Below, in pieces: positions 30,876-38,556 of a DNA stretch of 38,556 bases. This DNA is from SIG438 sp034117945. Its GTDB lineage: Bacteria > Bacillota > Clostridia > HGM11514. Every line of letters starts with the position of its first letter. Positions within the stretch are counted from its first letter, which is position 1. Below the pieces are notes generated by a model. It was given only the letters and a program-made list of their open reading frames with translations. It was not told the DNA's origin and made no database searches. The position numbers and the translations under genes are program-made. Location: the NCBI GenBank assembly GCA_034117945.1, contig JAXEOR010000156.1, positions 1 to 38,556 on the forward strand, given 5' to 3'.

Positions 30876-33209
30876 TTGAAAAAGCGATTTGGGTTATTGG
30901 GCTTGGCTTTTTTGTTGGTGTTTAGCTGCTTTTGCAGTGCCGGTGCAGAGGAAGGAGAGAAATATGCTACCCGTGGCAGGGTGCTGGAAATGATTTTAAC
31001 CGCTGCGGACGCATATTATGAAAATCTGCAGCCCTCCGATATTATGAAGGGGGACGGAGACGGCCAGTTAAGAGAGAACGATCCGGTAATCCGGGTGGAG
31101 GCCATGGCTATGCTCAGCCGTGCCTTTCCGGATCTTCCTGCTGCGTCGGAGTATCAATATTCCCTGGGCAGCTTTGGCATTACCTTTACCGATCTCCCTC
31201 AATGGGCGGAGGCAGATCTTTCTAACCTGACCCGGGCGGGCATTGTGGCGGGCTATCCAGACGGCCGGCTGGGGGTTGAGGATTATGTGACCGAAGAGCA
31301 AATGACGCTGATGATCCGCCGGATCTGGGCATATTTGGGCAGTAATTTGAAGGACGATTTTTACAGCTTCTGCAACAAGCCCTGGCTGGACACTGCCACC
31401 CTTTCTGCCAGCCAGCTGGAGGCGGGAACCTTTCAGCAGGCAGACAGTCAGGTCAGTCAGCGGCTGCAGGAATATGTGGAAGAGGTGGCCTCCAAGCAGT
31501 GGCGCACGGATACACCGGAGCAAAGAATAAAAAATTTCTATCTTTCCGCCTTGGACACGGAGGACGGCAATCCGCAAGGACTGTTTGCCCTGCGGACCTT
31601 TCTGATTGGCTACGATCAGGCAGAGTCTCTTCAGGAGCTGATGGATCTCCATGCCAAGATCAGCAAATTGATGGGAGACGGGGGGATTTTAGGCCTGACG
31701 GTTGATGTGGATCTCCTGACAGGAGAACGGTATGTGCCCTATGTGACGGGGGCTGCGGGAATTTTGGAAAAGTCCTATTTTACCACTGAGGACGAGCAGG
31801 CAAAGGAGGCCTATCTGAATTACGTTTCCGATCTGCTGATTCTGGGGGGCGAGGAAAAGCTTACAGCCAAAAAGCATGCCATGCAGCTGTATGAAATGGA
31901 GAAGGAAATCGCCCTGGCATCTTTGGATCCCAAGGACTATTATACTTTTGAAAAAACCTATCACAGATACCAGCCCTTAGCCCTGCGGCAGCTGTTTCGG
32001 GATTTCTCGCCGGAGCCCCTGCTGGAGGATATGGACGGGGTGGGATTTTTCGTTATCACAGATTTGGGCAGAGTGCAAAAAACCATTGAATACTGCACAG
32101 AGGACAATCTGGAGCTTTTGAAAACCTATATGAAATTCTGGCTGCTGGAGGGCTGCTCCTCTCTGCTGGGAGAAGAATTTTATCAGCCGGGAGCGGAGTT
32201 GATGAATTCACTGTATGGGGTTGAGCTGACCTATGACAGCAAGCAGATGTCAGCCCAGCTGGTGCAGGGATATCTGGGAGAATATCTGGAGGAGTTTTAC
32301 GCAAAGGAATACTGCTCTCCTCAAATTAAAGAGGACGTGACCGATCTGGTTCTCCAGCTGAAGGAGGCCTTCCGAGTCAGGCTGGAGCAGGCGGACTGGC
32401 TTGGGGAAGAAACCAGAAAGCAGGCTATAGAAAAGCTGAACAGCATGATTCTGAACATTGCTTATTCAGAGGAGTTTTACGATTCCTACGAGGGAGAATA
32501 TTTTGAAAATGATTTGCTGACAAACGCACTGATTGTCCGCTCCTATTTGTATGACCTGAGCTGTTTTGCAATCGGGCAGGAGGCAAGCCGTGACCGTTGG
32601 ATCATGCCTTGCTACACCGTGAATGCGGCTTATGACCCTTCCGCAAATTCCATTACCATTCCTGCCGGCATTTTGCAGCAGCCCTTTTATGACCCCTATG
32701 GGGAGGAGGAAGAAAATCTGGGAGGAATCGGTACGATTATTGCCCACGAAATTACCCATGCTTTTGATGACAGCGGCGCCCAATATGACAAAACAGGCAG
32801 GTATGATAATTGGTGGACCAAGGAAGATCTTCAGGCGTTTCAACAAAAATGCACCCAGGTGGAGGAATTTTATGACGGATGGGAAATCAGCAATTACGCC
32901 AAGTGTGACGGAGCCTTAACCCTGGGAGAAAATGTGGCGGATCTGGGGGGCATGGCCTGCACCCTGGAGGTGATGAAAACCCTGGAGGATCCCGATTATG
33001 CCTTGTTTTTTGAAAGCTATGCAGGGCTTTGGAGGGATTATGTCAGAAGGGAAATGGTCAGCTATTATGCGGACAATGACGTGCATGCACCTGCCAGTCT
33101 TCGGGTGAACAGAGTGGTTGTGAATTTCCAGGAATTTTACGATACCTATGGGATAGAGCCGGGAGACGGCATGTATTTTCCTCCCAAGGAGCGAGTTAGG
33201 GTTTGGTAA
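30876..33209 (+). CDS. Secreted M13 metallopeptidase with N-terminal SLH repeats
   Basis: A 777-residue exported protease of the neprilysin (M13) family. A signal peptide (KKRFGLLGLAFLLVFSCF) ends near SAGA-EE. Residues 30-150 form SLH-like repeats (YPDGRLG, YVTEEQMTLMIRR) that would bind cell-wall polymer. The zinc site is HEITH (H624, E625, H628) within IIAHEITHAFDD, with ENVADLGG giving the third ligand glutamate; NAAYDP and VNRVVVNFQEFYDTYGI are further M13 blocks. It probably trims peptides at the cell surface. The start is TTG, chosen because AGAGGAGG stands 7 bases upstream and no ATG is in reach. A 14-bp-stem terminator follows. Confidence 0.92.
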   Translation: MKKRFGLLGLAFLLVFSCFCSAGAEEGEKYATRGRVLEMILTAADAYYENLQPSDIMKGDGDGQLRENDPVIRVEAMAMLSRAFPDLPAASEYQYSLGSFGITFTDLPQWAEADLSNLTRAGIVAGYPDGRLGVEDYVTEEQMTLMIRRIWAYLGSNLKDDFYSFCNKPWLDTATLSASQLEAGTFQQADSQVSQRLQEYVEEVASKQWRTDTPEQRIKNFYLSALDTEDGNPQGLFALRTFLIGYDQAESLQELMDLHAKISKLMGDGGILGLTVDVDLLTGERYVPYVTGAAGILEKSYFTTEDEQAKEAYLNYVSDLLILGGEEKLTAKKHAMQLYEMEKEIALASLDPKDYYTFEKTYHRYQPLALRQLFRDFSPEPLLEDMDGVGFFVITDLGRVQKTIEYCTEDNLELLKTYMKFWLLEGCSSLLGEEFYQPGAELMNSLYGVELTYDSKQMSAQLVQGYLGEYLEEFYAKEYCSPQIKEDVTDLVLQLKEAFRVRLEQADWLGEETRKQAIEKLNSMILNIAYSEEFYDSYEGEYFENDLLTNALIVRSYLYDLSCFAIGQEASRDRWIMPCYTVNAAYDPSANSITIPAGILQQPFYDPYGEEEENLGGIGTIIAHEITHAFDDSGAQYDKTGRYDNWWTKEDLQAFQQKCTQVEEFYDGWEISNYAKCDGALTLGENVADLGGMACTLEVMKTLEDPDYALFFESYAGLWRDYVRREMVSYYADNDVHAPASLRVNRVVVNFQEFYDTYGIEPGDGMYFPPKERVRVW

Positions 33210-33225
33210 CAAACAGAGCAGAACA

Positions 33226-33271
33226 GTCCCCGGCGCCAACGAAGATTGGCGCCGGGGACCCTCTCTTTTTT
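33226..33271 (+). terminator. Terminator of the M13 peptidase gene
   Basis: A perfect 14-bp stem (33226-33239 with 33246-33259) and a T-rich tail (CTCTCTTTTTTT). Confidence 0.93.
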
Positions 33272-33295
33272 TCGGAGCAGCCGCTTCTGTCCTTG

Positions 33296-34027
33296 TTATT
33301 TGCAGTGACTGTGGTAGTCAAATGAGGCAGAATCGTCAAAATCCTCTCTTTGGGGCGGGAAAAATTCATCAAAGGGGAATTGGATTCTCTCAAACAGATC
33401 GCAGGGATTATCCTCTGTTGCGGAGATACATTCCTTCTGAGGAATACAGAAATCAAAGGACGGGATCAACAGCTGGGTCTTTCTTTCCAGCTTAACGATG
33501 GTGAACAGTCCTAAAGAAACCTGAACTCTCTTGTGCTCGCCGGAAGAAACCAGCTCGTCATTAAAGCATCCGCAAATAAACTGAGGAATGCTGCAGGGAT
33601 CTTCACAGCAGGAGCATTTTTCAACCAATCTTGCTCCCAGGCAGATGGGATCAACAGCCTCCACAACAGCCTTGGGAAGGTTGGTTTTGCCGGTCAGCTG
33701 GGTGTCAGATTCGTTGGGACGATACTTTGAGGTGAAGATCTTGGCGTTTCCTTCCGAGCCGAACAGAATCACCTTTTTGTCAAAGGTGGCCAGACCCTCC
33801 GCCTGAACGGGCGTTCCCACGCCGGTAAAGACATCCAGGGTAATCCGGAAGAAGTATTTGATATCAACCGTGAAAAAGCCCCGGTTGAAGGGCACAGCCT
33901 CCACATCGCTGTAAATCCAGATAATTTCAGCTTTGCGGCATTTTACATTGATTGCCCGGTTAATCAGCTCCTGATCCGGCCGGGTGAATAATACATTTAG
34001 ATTCTCGAGACAGTCTTTTTCATAGGA
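33296..34027 (-). pseudogene. Conserved cysteine-rich clostridial protein, 5' end removed by element
   Basis: A reading frame of about 243 codons ends at 33296. It runs upstream from GTG at 33904 with conserved content (CLENLNVLFTRPDQELINRA, then KCRKAEIIWIYSDVEAVPF) to codon TCC at 34025-34027, where it meets TAA and the sequence changes character. No start codon exists in the N-terminal 40 codons. The protein has a Cys cluster (VEKCSCCEDPC, FICGCF) and ends CIPQKECISATEDNPC, FPFDEFFPP. I recall near-full-length relatives in many Clostridia but no assigned function. The native start (about MSYEKDCLEN) was probably carried away when the serine-integrase element inserted. Confidence 0.7.
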
Positions 34028-34043
34028 TTACGCATGATAGAAA
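34020..34043. other. Probable attachment-site junction of the integrated element
   Basis: At about 34028 the Cys-rich gene loses its frame and the AT-rich element begins. The recombinase stop codon is at 34044. Large serine recombinases usually lie right at one end of their element, so this is a likely attL/attR. The exact crossover dinucleotide cannot be fixed without the other junction. Confidence 0.6.
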
Positions 34044-35537
34044 TTATTTATGTAGCTTGAAATGAATGTCTAAAAAGAAATCGTTGTTCCATTCTCCCTT
34101 TTTTCTTTCATAACTGGCATATGAAACAATTGATTTCAGCATGATGTTTTTTTCCTCTGGATTGCTGCCCCAATAATTTTTTAATAGTTTCTTTGCGTTT
34201 GGAATAAAATCCTCGTTTGTCAGCTTCTGATTTAATTCGTTTAAAATTTCTTTTTGTTCCTCGATTGATTTTTCGATGGCTTCTATTTCTCTTTCAATCG
34301 TTTCTTTTCTTTCCATGAATGTCGGAATATCATAAACCCCCTGCTCCAAAAGATCGTGCAGCTTATTCTTTTGGCCGATTGTGACAGTGAGTTTCTTTTC
34401 TAATTTTTCAATTGCATTTTCCGTTGATTCTGTTTGGCCTTTGTCTATTCCAAAGTCAACAAGTCCGCTTTCGCATTTTTTAACGAAATTGTCTATGTCT
34501 CGATAGAACTGTTTTTCCACCTGTTCAACGGTAGCGGATTTCGTGCACCCCTTTGTTGTGCAAATAACTCTCTGCCAATTGTGCTTCTTTGAATATTGCC
34601 TTGTCATCAAAGAGCCGCAAACGCCACAGTACAGCAATCCGCAAAACGGATTCTTGACTGTTCCGTTATTGCTTGGTGGATGAGAATGAGAACGTCTTAT
34701 TTTATCCGCTTTCCAAAAAATATCTTCATCTACAATCGCCGGATGCTTTCCCTTTACAACGATCCAATCTTTTTCCGGCATGATTTGCCTCCTGTTTTTT
34801 TCATCAGGAGATTTTTTTCGGATGTGTTTGTTCCTGTTCCATTGAATCAATCCGATGTATGTTTTATTTTGCAAAATAAACCGAACTGTATTTCTTGAAA
34901 AACCGGTTCCTTTTCTTCCCGACAGACCCATCTGGTTCAAGTGGTTTGCAATGGAGTAGGTACCCATGTTTTGGTTGACGTACATATCAAAAATCATCCG
35001 AACAACTTCCGCCTGCTCCGGGTGTGGTGACAGAGTGGGAATTTTTCCGTCCCACGCTCTAATGTATCCATATGGAGGCTCTGCGATATAGCCGCCCTGT
35101 TCAATTGTTCTTTTCCGGCCTTCTCCCATTCTTCTCTTAATTGCCTTTAATTCATTTCTGGCAATGATCCCTTTGAATTCAAAAAACATTTCGTCCTTTT
35201 CATTGCCCGGATTGTAAACTTCCCTTGGAGTAATAATTTTTGTATCAGTGTACCGGAATTTATTCATCATCAAACCTTGCTCCTGCATATCGCCACGGCC
35301 GAGACGGTCAATGTCCATGCACAAAACAGCGTCGTAATTCTCCAGCTCAGACAATAATTTCAGCATTTCCGGGCGGTTGAAAATACTCTCTCCGCTGACA
35401 ACCTCCTCATATATTTTCGTAACAGTAAGATTGTTTTTGGCCGCAAATTCAAGAAGTGTTTCCTTATGCTTTGCCAATGTGTCCTCTGCGTTTTGTTCAT
35501 CAGCCCTTGACTTTCTTAAATATATCGCCGTTTTCAA
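34044..35537 (-). CDS. Large serine recombinase (site-specific integrase)
   Basis: A 497-residue recombinase. The N-terminal catalytic domain starts TAIYLRKSRADEQ with the nucleophile Ser10; then SGESIFNRPEML and MDIDRLGRGDMQEQG (the active-site DR..R). A recombinase domain (PPYGYIRAWDGK) and a zinc ribbon (FCGLLYCGVCGSLM...CTTKGC) follow, then a coiled coil (about 375-440). The length is close to SpoIVCA-type recombinases. It integrates and excises the element. The start is TTG, preceded by GGTGATCCA, which matches an extended anti-Shine-Dalgarno pairing; no ATG is available. It is transcribed toward the junction at about 34028. Confidence 0.93.
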   Translation of the reverse strand: MKTAIYLRKSRADEQNAEDTLAKHKETLLEFAAKNNLTVTKIYEEVVSGESIFNRPEMLKLLSELENYDAVLCMDIDRLGRGDMQEQGLMMNKFRYTDTKIITPREVYNPGNEKDEMFFEFKGIIARNELKAIKRRMGEGRKRTIEQGGYIAEPPYGYIRAWDGKIPTLSPHPEQAEVVRMIFDMYVNQNMGTYSIANHLNQMGLSGRKGTGFSRNTVRFILQNKTYIGLIQWNRNKHIRKKSPDEKNRRQIMPEKDWIVVKGKHPAIVDEDIFWKADKIRRSHSHPPSNNGTVKNPFCGLLYCGVCGSLMTRQYSKKHNWQRVICTTKGCTKSATVEQVEKQFYRDIDNFVKKCESGLVDFGIDKGQTESTENAIEKLEKKLTVTIGQKNKLHDLLEQGVYDIPTFMERKETIEREIEAIEKSIEEQKEILNELNQKLTNEDFIPNAKKLLKNYWGSNPEEKNIMLKSIVSYASYERKKGEWNNDFFLDIHFKLHK

Positions 35538-35613
35538 TGGATCACCGCCAATTTTTTGAAGAATCGTGTCTATAATATCTGTTTACATTATTTTAAATAT
35601 TTTATAGATTTAT

Positions 35614-35811
35614 TTATCTGAATCTATAATCAATTCCACTTTGCTTTAAGATAGCGTTTGCAGTATGCCTTGATTTGATTTTTGTATCAACAGTTACATG
35701 ACGAAGAGTGATTGGGCTGTACCAAATATCATGATCACCTTTTCCGTGTCTTATAAAGGTACACTTATTTTGACTGAGAATTTCACGGACTTTCTTTTCA
35801 TATTCAGCCAT
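35614..35811 (-). CDS. HicA-type toxin (mRNA interferase)
   Basis: A 65-residue protein of the HicA/YcfA family: a double-stranded-RNA-binding-like fold with the catalytic histidine in FIRHGKGDHDIWYSP and a second block HVTVDTKIKSRHTANAIL. HicA toxins cut mRNA when the partner is lost. Its ATG shares a base with the preceding stop (TAATG), so it is made only when the upstream antitoxin is translated. It probably stabilises the integrated element. Confidence 0.85.
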   Translation of the reverse strand: MAEYEKKVREILSQNKCTFIRHGKGDHDIWYSPITLRHVTVDTKIKSRHTANAILKQSGIDYRFR

Positions 35812-36029
35812 TACAGAGCAATCCTTTCATGTCTTTCTGATACAAAAATTAAAGTAGAAGATGTTTTTTGTGATTGGTTCAGTTCTAGCAATTCCGGCAC
35901 GGCAAATCTGACACGCTCCAGAAGGGCATCAAATGAACCCGCTTCCAGTACAAGACCCGGAACATCATCACTTGTTGCAATCCAAACATTTGCTTCCGGA
36001 TCCCATGATATATGAATGATATAGTCCAT
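35811..36029 (-). CDS. DUF1902 protein, HicB-like antitoxin
   Basis: A 72-residue protein: YIIHISWDPEANVWIATSDD, then VPGLVLEAGSFDALLERV and PELLELN. This is the partial RNase H-like fold of DUF1902/HicB antitoxins. There is no separate DNA-binding domain, so autoregulation may come from another factor. AGGAGGT precedes the ATG. It is the first gene of the pair with the HicA-type toxin, in the antitoxin-first order. Confidence 0.85.
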   Translation of the reverse strand: MDYIIHISWDPEANVWIATSDDVPGLVLEAGSFDALLERVRFAVPELLELNQSQKTSSTLIFVSERHERIAL

Positions 36030-36118
36030 AACAATATACCTCCTGTGTTTATTATATGGTAAATATATATTTTTATCAACTATTTATTCTACCTTCACGA
36101 TAACCTTTCCAATGCATT

Positions 36119-36948
36119 CTATTTATTTACAACCTTACAATTTGTTATTTGAATAGAATTATCATATGTATTATAATACAATGAAGCATTAACGTTTTGA
36201 TAATTTCCTTCAAATGAAAAATTTATGTATTCCCAATAGCCTGAGAATTGTCCGCTGCATATTGTTCCGTGCATTCCCATTTTTTCTAAATCGTTTCTTG
36301 TAATACCTCCATAAAAACCGTTTGATATCTTACAAAATCTAGATACGGTGATCGACCTTATCCTTTTTGTATTTAGATTTCTATCGATATAAGGATAAAA
36401 AAACACACAAGGCACTCTATCGTCCGTATATTTTATACCTTCTCCTCCTCGATCATATCCTGTATATTCATAATCTCCTCCGAAAAAATACTCAATCAGA
36501 TTTATTGGTTGACCTATAAAATCTATCATTGTGTAATCAGTAATAAGCACCCGGTTTAAATCAGAACTCCAAAAACATTATTATCGAAAGCCTCAGCAAT
36601 TGCACGAACCGGAACGAAAGTTCTATCATTGATTTTTATTATTTCTGAATCCAATTGAACTCTTGTATCGTTTGTATAAATGAAATCATCGCCTATTTTA
36701 AAAGAAACAACTGTTTTTTCGTCAATCGCTTTTACAGATTGGTTTTCTTCATCCCATTCTACTGTTGCTCCTATGGTTTCAAAAATGGTTCTCATTGGAA
36801 CCATAACTCGTTCATTAATCATTCTAGGAGGAACATCAAACCACAGCATTTCTCCATTGTACACAACAGAAATATCCTCTGCTTTTACAAGTATTGCACC
36901 AACAAAGCAAGATATAATAAGTAAAAAAATAAAAAATAATTTTTTCAT
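36119..36948 (-). pseudogene. Copper-amine-oxidase-domain surface protein, broken by one frameshift
   Basis: Two open frames join into one protein if one T is added to the T5 run at 36571-36575 (minus strand). The first part starts MKKLFFIFLLIISCF (signal peptide, ATG at 36948 behind GGGGTGG) and carries a copper amine oxidase N-terminal-like domain (MVPMRTIFETIGATVEWD, RTFVPVRAIAEAFDN). The frame then ends early with FGVLI. In the next frame the expected end of the domain appears (VFWSSDLNRVLITDYTMIDF) and about 130 residues of unknown type follow (YEYTGYDRGGEGIKYTDD). The whole would be about 277 residues. A programmed slip or a sequence error are alternatives. Confidence 0.75.
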
Positions 36949-36967
36949 AAAATCCACCCCAAATACA

Positions 36968-37567
36968 TTAAAATTTCGCCCGTAATTCCACGACCTTTCC
37001 CAATATAATGACAGGGAGCTCTTCTATTTCGTTGTTTGTATATAACATTACTTCATAATTCTGATTGAGAGGAACAAGCATGACTCCATCAGGGCTCTTT
37101 TTAATTTTTTTAATAGTAGCTTCGTTTCCATCGATCAAAACAACGGCAATATCACCGCTATCAACATCAGATTGTTTTCTAACAATAACAACATCCCCTT
37201 CTGAAAATTTCGGCTCCATACTGTTGCCTTGTATTTACAATGCAAAATGCTCTCCTTGCGAATCCATCTTTTGTGATATTTCTTCATAGTCCAATATTTC
37301 TTCCACAGCTTCAATTGGAATTCCGGCGATAACTTTTCCCAGGACTGGAATTTTAACACCTTTTCCAGTTGACTTGGTATCTTCATTTCCTAATATGTAA
37401 TCTACAGATACATCAAAAAAATTTGCTAATTTTATTAGATTTTCTTTTCCTGGATCGCTGTCTCCTCTCTCGTACTTTACATATGTTGTTCTGTCTACAC
37501 CTAATACAGCTGCTACATCCTTTTGGTACAAACCTTTTGATTCCCTTAATTTTCTTAGACGTTCCAT
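36968..37567 (-). pseudogene. LexA/CI-like phage repressor with in-frame stop
   Basis: The N-terminal 110 codons (37235-37567) encode a Cro/CI-type helix-turn-helix (LRESKGLYQKDVAAVLGVDR, TYVKYERGDSDPGKENLIKL) and a linker with the Ala-Gly cleavage site (GKVIAGIPIE). TAA at 37235-37237 stands where the family reads on into the peptidase domain, and the same frame continues IQGNSMEPKFSEGDVVIV (catalytic serine in GNSMEP) and NEATIKKIKK (catalytic lysine) to 36968. So one nonsense change separates the DNA-binding and self-cleaving halves. AGAGGT precedes the ATG. The head alone may still bind its operator weakly. Confidence 0.85.
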
Positions 37568-37581
37568 ATTATTACCTCTAT

Positions 37582-37596
37582 AGTGATTATATCACT
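37582..37596. promoter_or_regulatory. Repressor operator
   Basis: AGTGAT-TAT-ATCACT, a perfect 6-3-6 inverted repeat overlapping the -10 box of the repressor promoter; likely bound by the repressor itself. Confidence 0.7.
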
Positions 37597-37614
37597 TTGT
37601 AAAAAATTAGTCAA
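37586..37614 (-). promoter_or_regulatory. Promoter of the repressor gene
   Basis: On the minus strand TTGACT (37609-37614), 17 bases, TATAAT (37586-37591). Confidence 0.8.
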
Positions 37615-37635
37615 CATGAAAGGAGGTGCAGCGTA

Positions 37636-37689
37636 ATGATTTCAATGCAGAATAGAGATAATGAAAAACACAGGAAAGAGGACAAGTAA
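37636..37689 (+). CDS. Very small ORF (17 aa) at the start of the rightward phage operon
   Basis: ATG at 37636 with AAAGGAGGT 8 bases upstream, reading MISMQNRDNEKHRKEDK and stop. The ribosome site is strong, but the product is tiny and unrecognised. It could be the remains of a cro-like gene, which is otherwise missing at this position, or a leader peptide. Confidence 0.3.
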   Translation: MISMQNRDNEKHRKEDK

Positions 37690-37724
37690 AACAATCATAT
37701 CTTTACATGAAAGGGGTTGATCGC

Positions 37725-37982
37725 ATGGAATACGTAAACGGCATACCGTCTTTTCAATCTGTGGAAGAAATGAATCCATATCTCGACGATATGAAGGAAG
37801 ATGATTTGTTTATCCTCAGGGGAGAAACGAGGGTGTTTCTGTTTTCAACCAGAACGGAGCACGGTGTTTCCGTAAGCAGCTGCTCTCCGGGGGCGCCTTC
37901 GTTCCGAGGAAGTCCGGAAGAAAAAGAATTTTTCGGAATCTTGTATGGCGTATACTTAAGAAACAAAAACAAACAGGGGTAA
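37725..37982 (+). CDS. Phage-type small protein of unknown function
   Basis: An 85-residue soluble protein (MEYVNGIPSFQSVEEMNPYL, RGETRVFLFSTRTEHGVSVS, EEKEFFGILYGVYLRN). I do not recognise a family. ATG at 37725 is chosen because AAGGGG stands 8 bases upstream; 18 bases of in-frame upstream sequence lack a ribosome site. It is the first clear gene of a rightward series of small genes beside the repressor, the usual place for early phage functions. Confidence 0.6.
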   Translation: MEYVNGIPSFQSVEEMNPYLDDMKEDDLFILRGETRVFLFSTRTEHGVSVSSCSPGAPSFRGSPEEKEFFGILYGVYLRNKNKQG

Positions 37983-38026
37983 ATCTCCCCTGTTGGAAGG
38001 ACAACCACAAGAAAGGAGCAACAATC

Positions 38027-38200
38027 ATGAAAATTAAAATGATCAAAACGGTGCGTGACACGTTTGCGCCGGTGGGGACGGTGCTGTACAGCGGAAGTCA
38101 ATACCGTGCCGAGAAGGACAACGGAATTGTTTACGGGATCTGCGAAAACGGTCAAAAGATTCCCTTGGAGGATGATGTGTGGGAGGAAGTAAAGACATGA
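38027..38200 (+). CDS. Phage-type small protein (57 aa)
   Basis: A 57-residue protein (MKIKMIKTVRDTFAPVGTVL, YRAEKDNGIVYGICENG, IPLEDDVWEEVKT) with AAAGGAG 7-8 bases before the ATG. The strand-rich pattern ending in DDVWEEV is common among short phage/ICE proteins that have no assigned role. Its stop overlaps the next start (ATGA), so the genes are coupled. Confidence 0.6.
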   Translation: MKIKMIKTVRDTFAPVGTVLYSGSQYRAEKDNGIVYGICENGQKIPLEDDVWEEVKT

Positions 38201-38391
38201 GCGTTTTGGACTATTCAGAACGGAAGGAAGAAGAAATTCACAGCTTTGTGGCGGACAAGCGCAGGATGATCAACCGGGCAAGGGACATGAAACGGAAAGA
38301 AATTCTTGACAGCGTTTGTCTTGTGTTCTGGCTGTTTGCCGGAGCTGTGGCGATGTACTTTGTTGTTATGGCGGGAGGGATGTATCGATGA
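38197..38391 (+). CDS. Small single-pass membrane protein
   Basis: A 64-residue protein. The N-terminal half is charged and helical (DYSERKEEEIHSFVADKRRM); one transmembrane helix follows (VCLVFWLFAGAVAMYFVVMA). ATG at 38197 overlaps the preceding stop; an in-frame GTG 18 bases upstream is less likely. Family unknown. Confidence 0.6.
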   Translation: MSVLDYSERKEEEIHSFVADKRRMINRARDMKRKEILDSVCLVFWLFAGAVAMYFVVMAGGMYR

Positions 38392-38513
38392 GGAAACCGA
38401 TTGCGCCATGTATGCAGTGCGTGGAAAGAGGTGTTGGGTGTCATGGACAGTGCAGCAGATACCGAGCATATCAAGCACAATACAGAATAGAGACAATCCC
38501 GAATTTTGTGTAA
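38388..38513 (+). CDS. Cys-rich phage-type mini-protein (41 aa)
   Basis: A 41-residue protein, MRKPIAPCMQCVERGVGCHG then QCSRYRAYQAQYR. The pattern C-x2-C...GCH...C-x2-Y..Y is a recurring small protein in Firmicutes prophages, probably zinc-binding. Its start overlaps the previous stop (ATGA). Confidence 0.65.
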   Translation: MRKPIAPCMQCVERGVGCHGQCSRYRAYQAQYRIETIPNFV

Positions 38514-38518
38514 AGTAG

Positions 38519-38547
38519 TTGAATAAACCTCCAAGATGGTATATAAT
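38519..38547 (+). promoter_or_regulatory. Promoter at the window end
   Basis: TTGAAT at 38519-38524, 17 bases, TATAAT at 38542-38547. It would start the next gene of the element, outside the window. Confidence 0.6.
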
Positions 38548-38556
38548 AAAAATATC

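Noticed and set aside
1..38556. CRISPR arrays, insertion sequences or transposase genes
   Set aside because: No regularly spaced repeats and no transposase-like frame were seen; the only recombinase is the serine integrase.

Overview
The window reads as a chromosomal segment of an anaerobic, Gram-positive member of the Clostridia (Lachnospiraceae/Anaerotignum-like by gene content; this is inference, no search was possible). Pointers are the SCIFF peptide with its radical SAM maturase, the ctsR-mcsA-mcsB-clpC heat-shock operon with a CtsR box, the [FeFe]-hydrogenase maturase HydE, a sodium-pumping oxaloacetate decarboxylase with a separate biotin carrier, and strong TTGACA/TATAAT promoters with AGGAGG-type ribosome binding sites.

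Layout: 1-2693 holds the tail of a DUF2264 protein and a compact run thpR, a flavin reductase and an Orn/Lys/Arg decarboxylase. 2724-4454 is the SCIFF locus (scfA, an internal terminator, scfB). 4503-5589 is a small cassette (ribbon-helix-helix repressor, membrane protein, B-box/TM2 protein) with a clear operator and near-identical 24-bp direct repeats at its edges. 5643-6697 is a minus-strand patch of small immunity-like genes and gene debris. 6678-11318 is a carbohydrate locus: GH39-like hydrolase, AraC regulator, Gfo/Idh/MocA oxidoreductase and DMT transporter. 11412-15858 is the class III heat-shock operon. 16052-17485 is a membrane zinc-ribbon protein. 17519-21110 is the oxaloacetate decarboxylase sodium pump operon, followed by a SLOG-fold protein.

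22037-26495 is accessory: decayed copies of an ibrA/ibrB pair, then tRNA-Leu(CAG) and tRNA-Glu(TTC) pointing at each other, with a single-protein fusion of a phospholipase D-like nuclease domain and a P-loop ATPase between them. The sequences 3' of the two tRNA genes share a 22-bp inverted repeat. 26541-33271 returns to core genes: HD-domain protein, hydE, mnmA, a DUF1015 protein and a secreted M13 metallopeptidase with SLH repeats.

From about 34028 to the window end is the edge of an AT-rich integrated element. Its large serine recombinase ends 16 bp from the point where a conserved cysteine-rich gene loses its start codon, so the element appears to have inserted into the 5' end of that gene. 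The element carries a DUF1902/HicA pair, a frameshifted copper-amine-oxidase-domain protein, a LexA/CI-like repressor broken by one stop codon, a repressor operator/promoter, and a rightward series of small phage-type genes.

The best candidates for something little described are the PLD-ATPase fusion in the tRNA-flanked slot, the integrase element interrupting the Cys-rich gene (reminiscent of skin-type elements), the RHH/TM2 cassette, and the orphan immunity patch.
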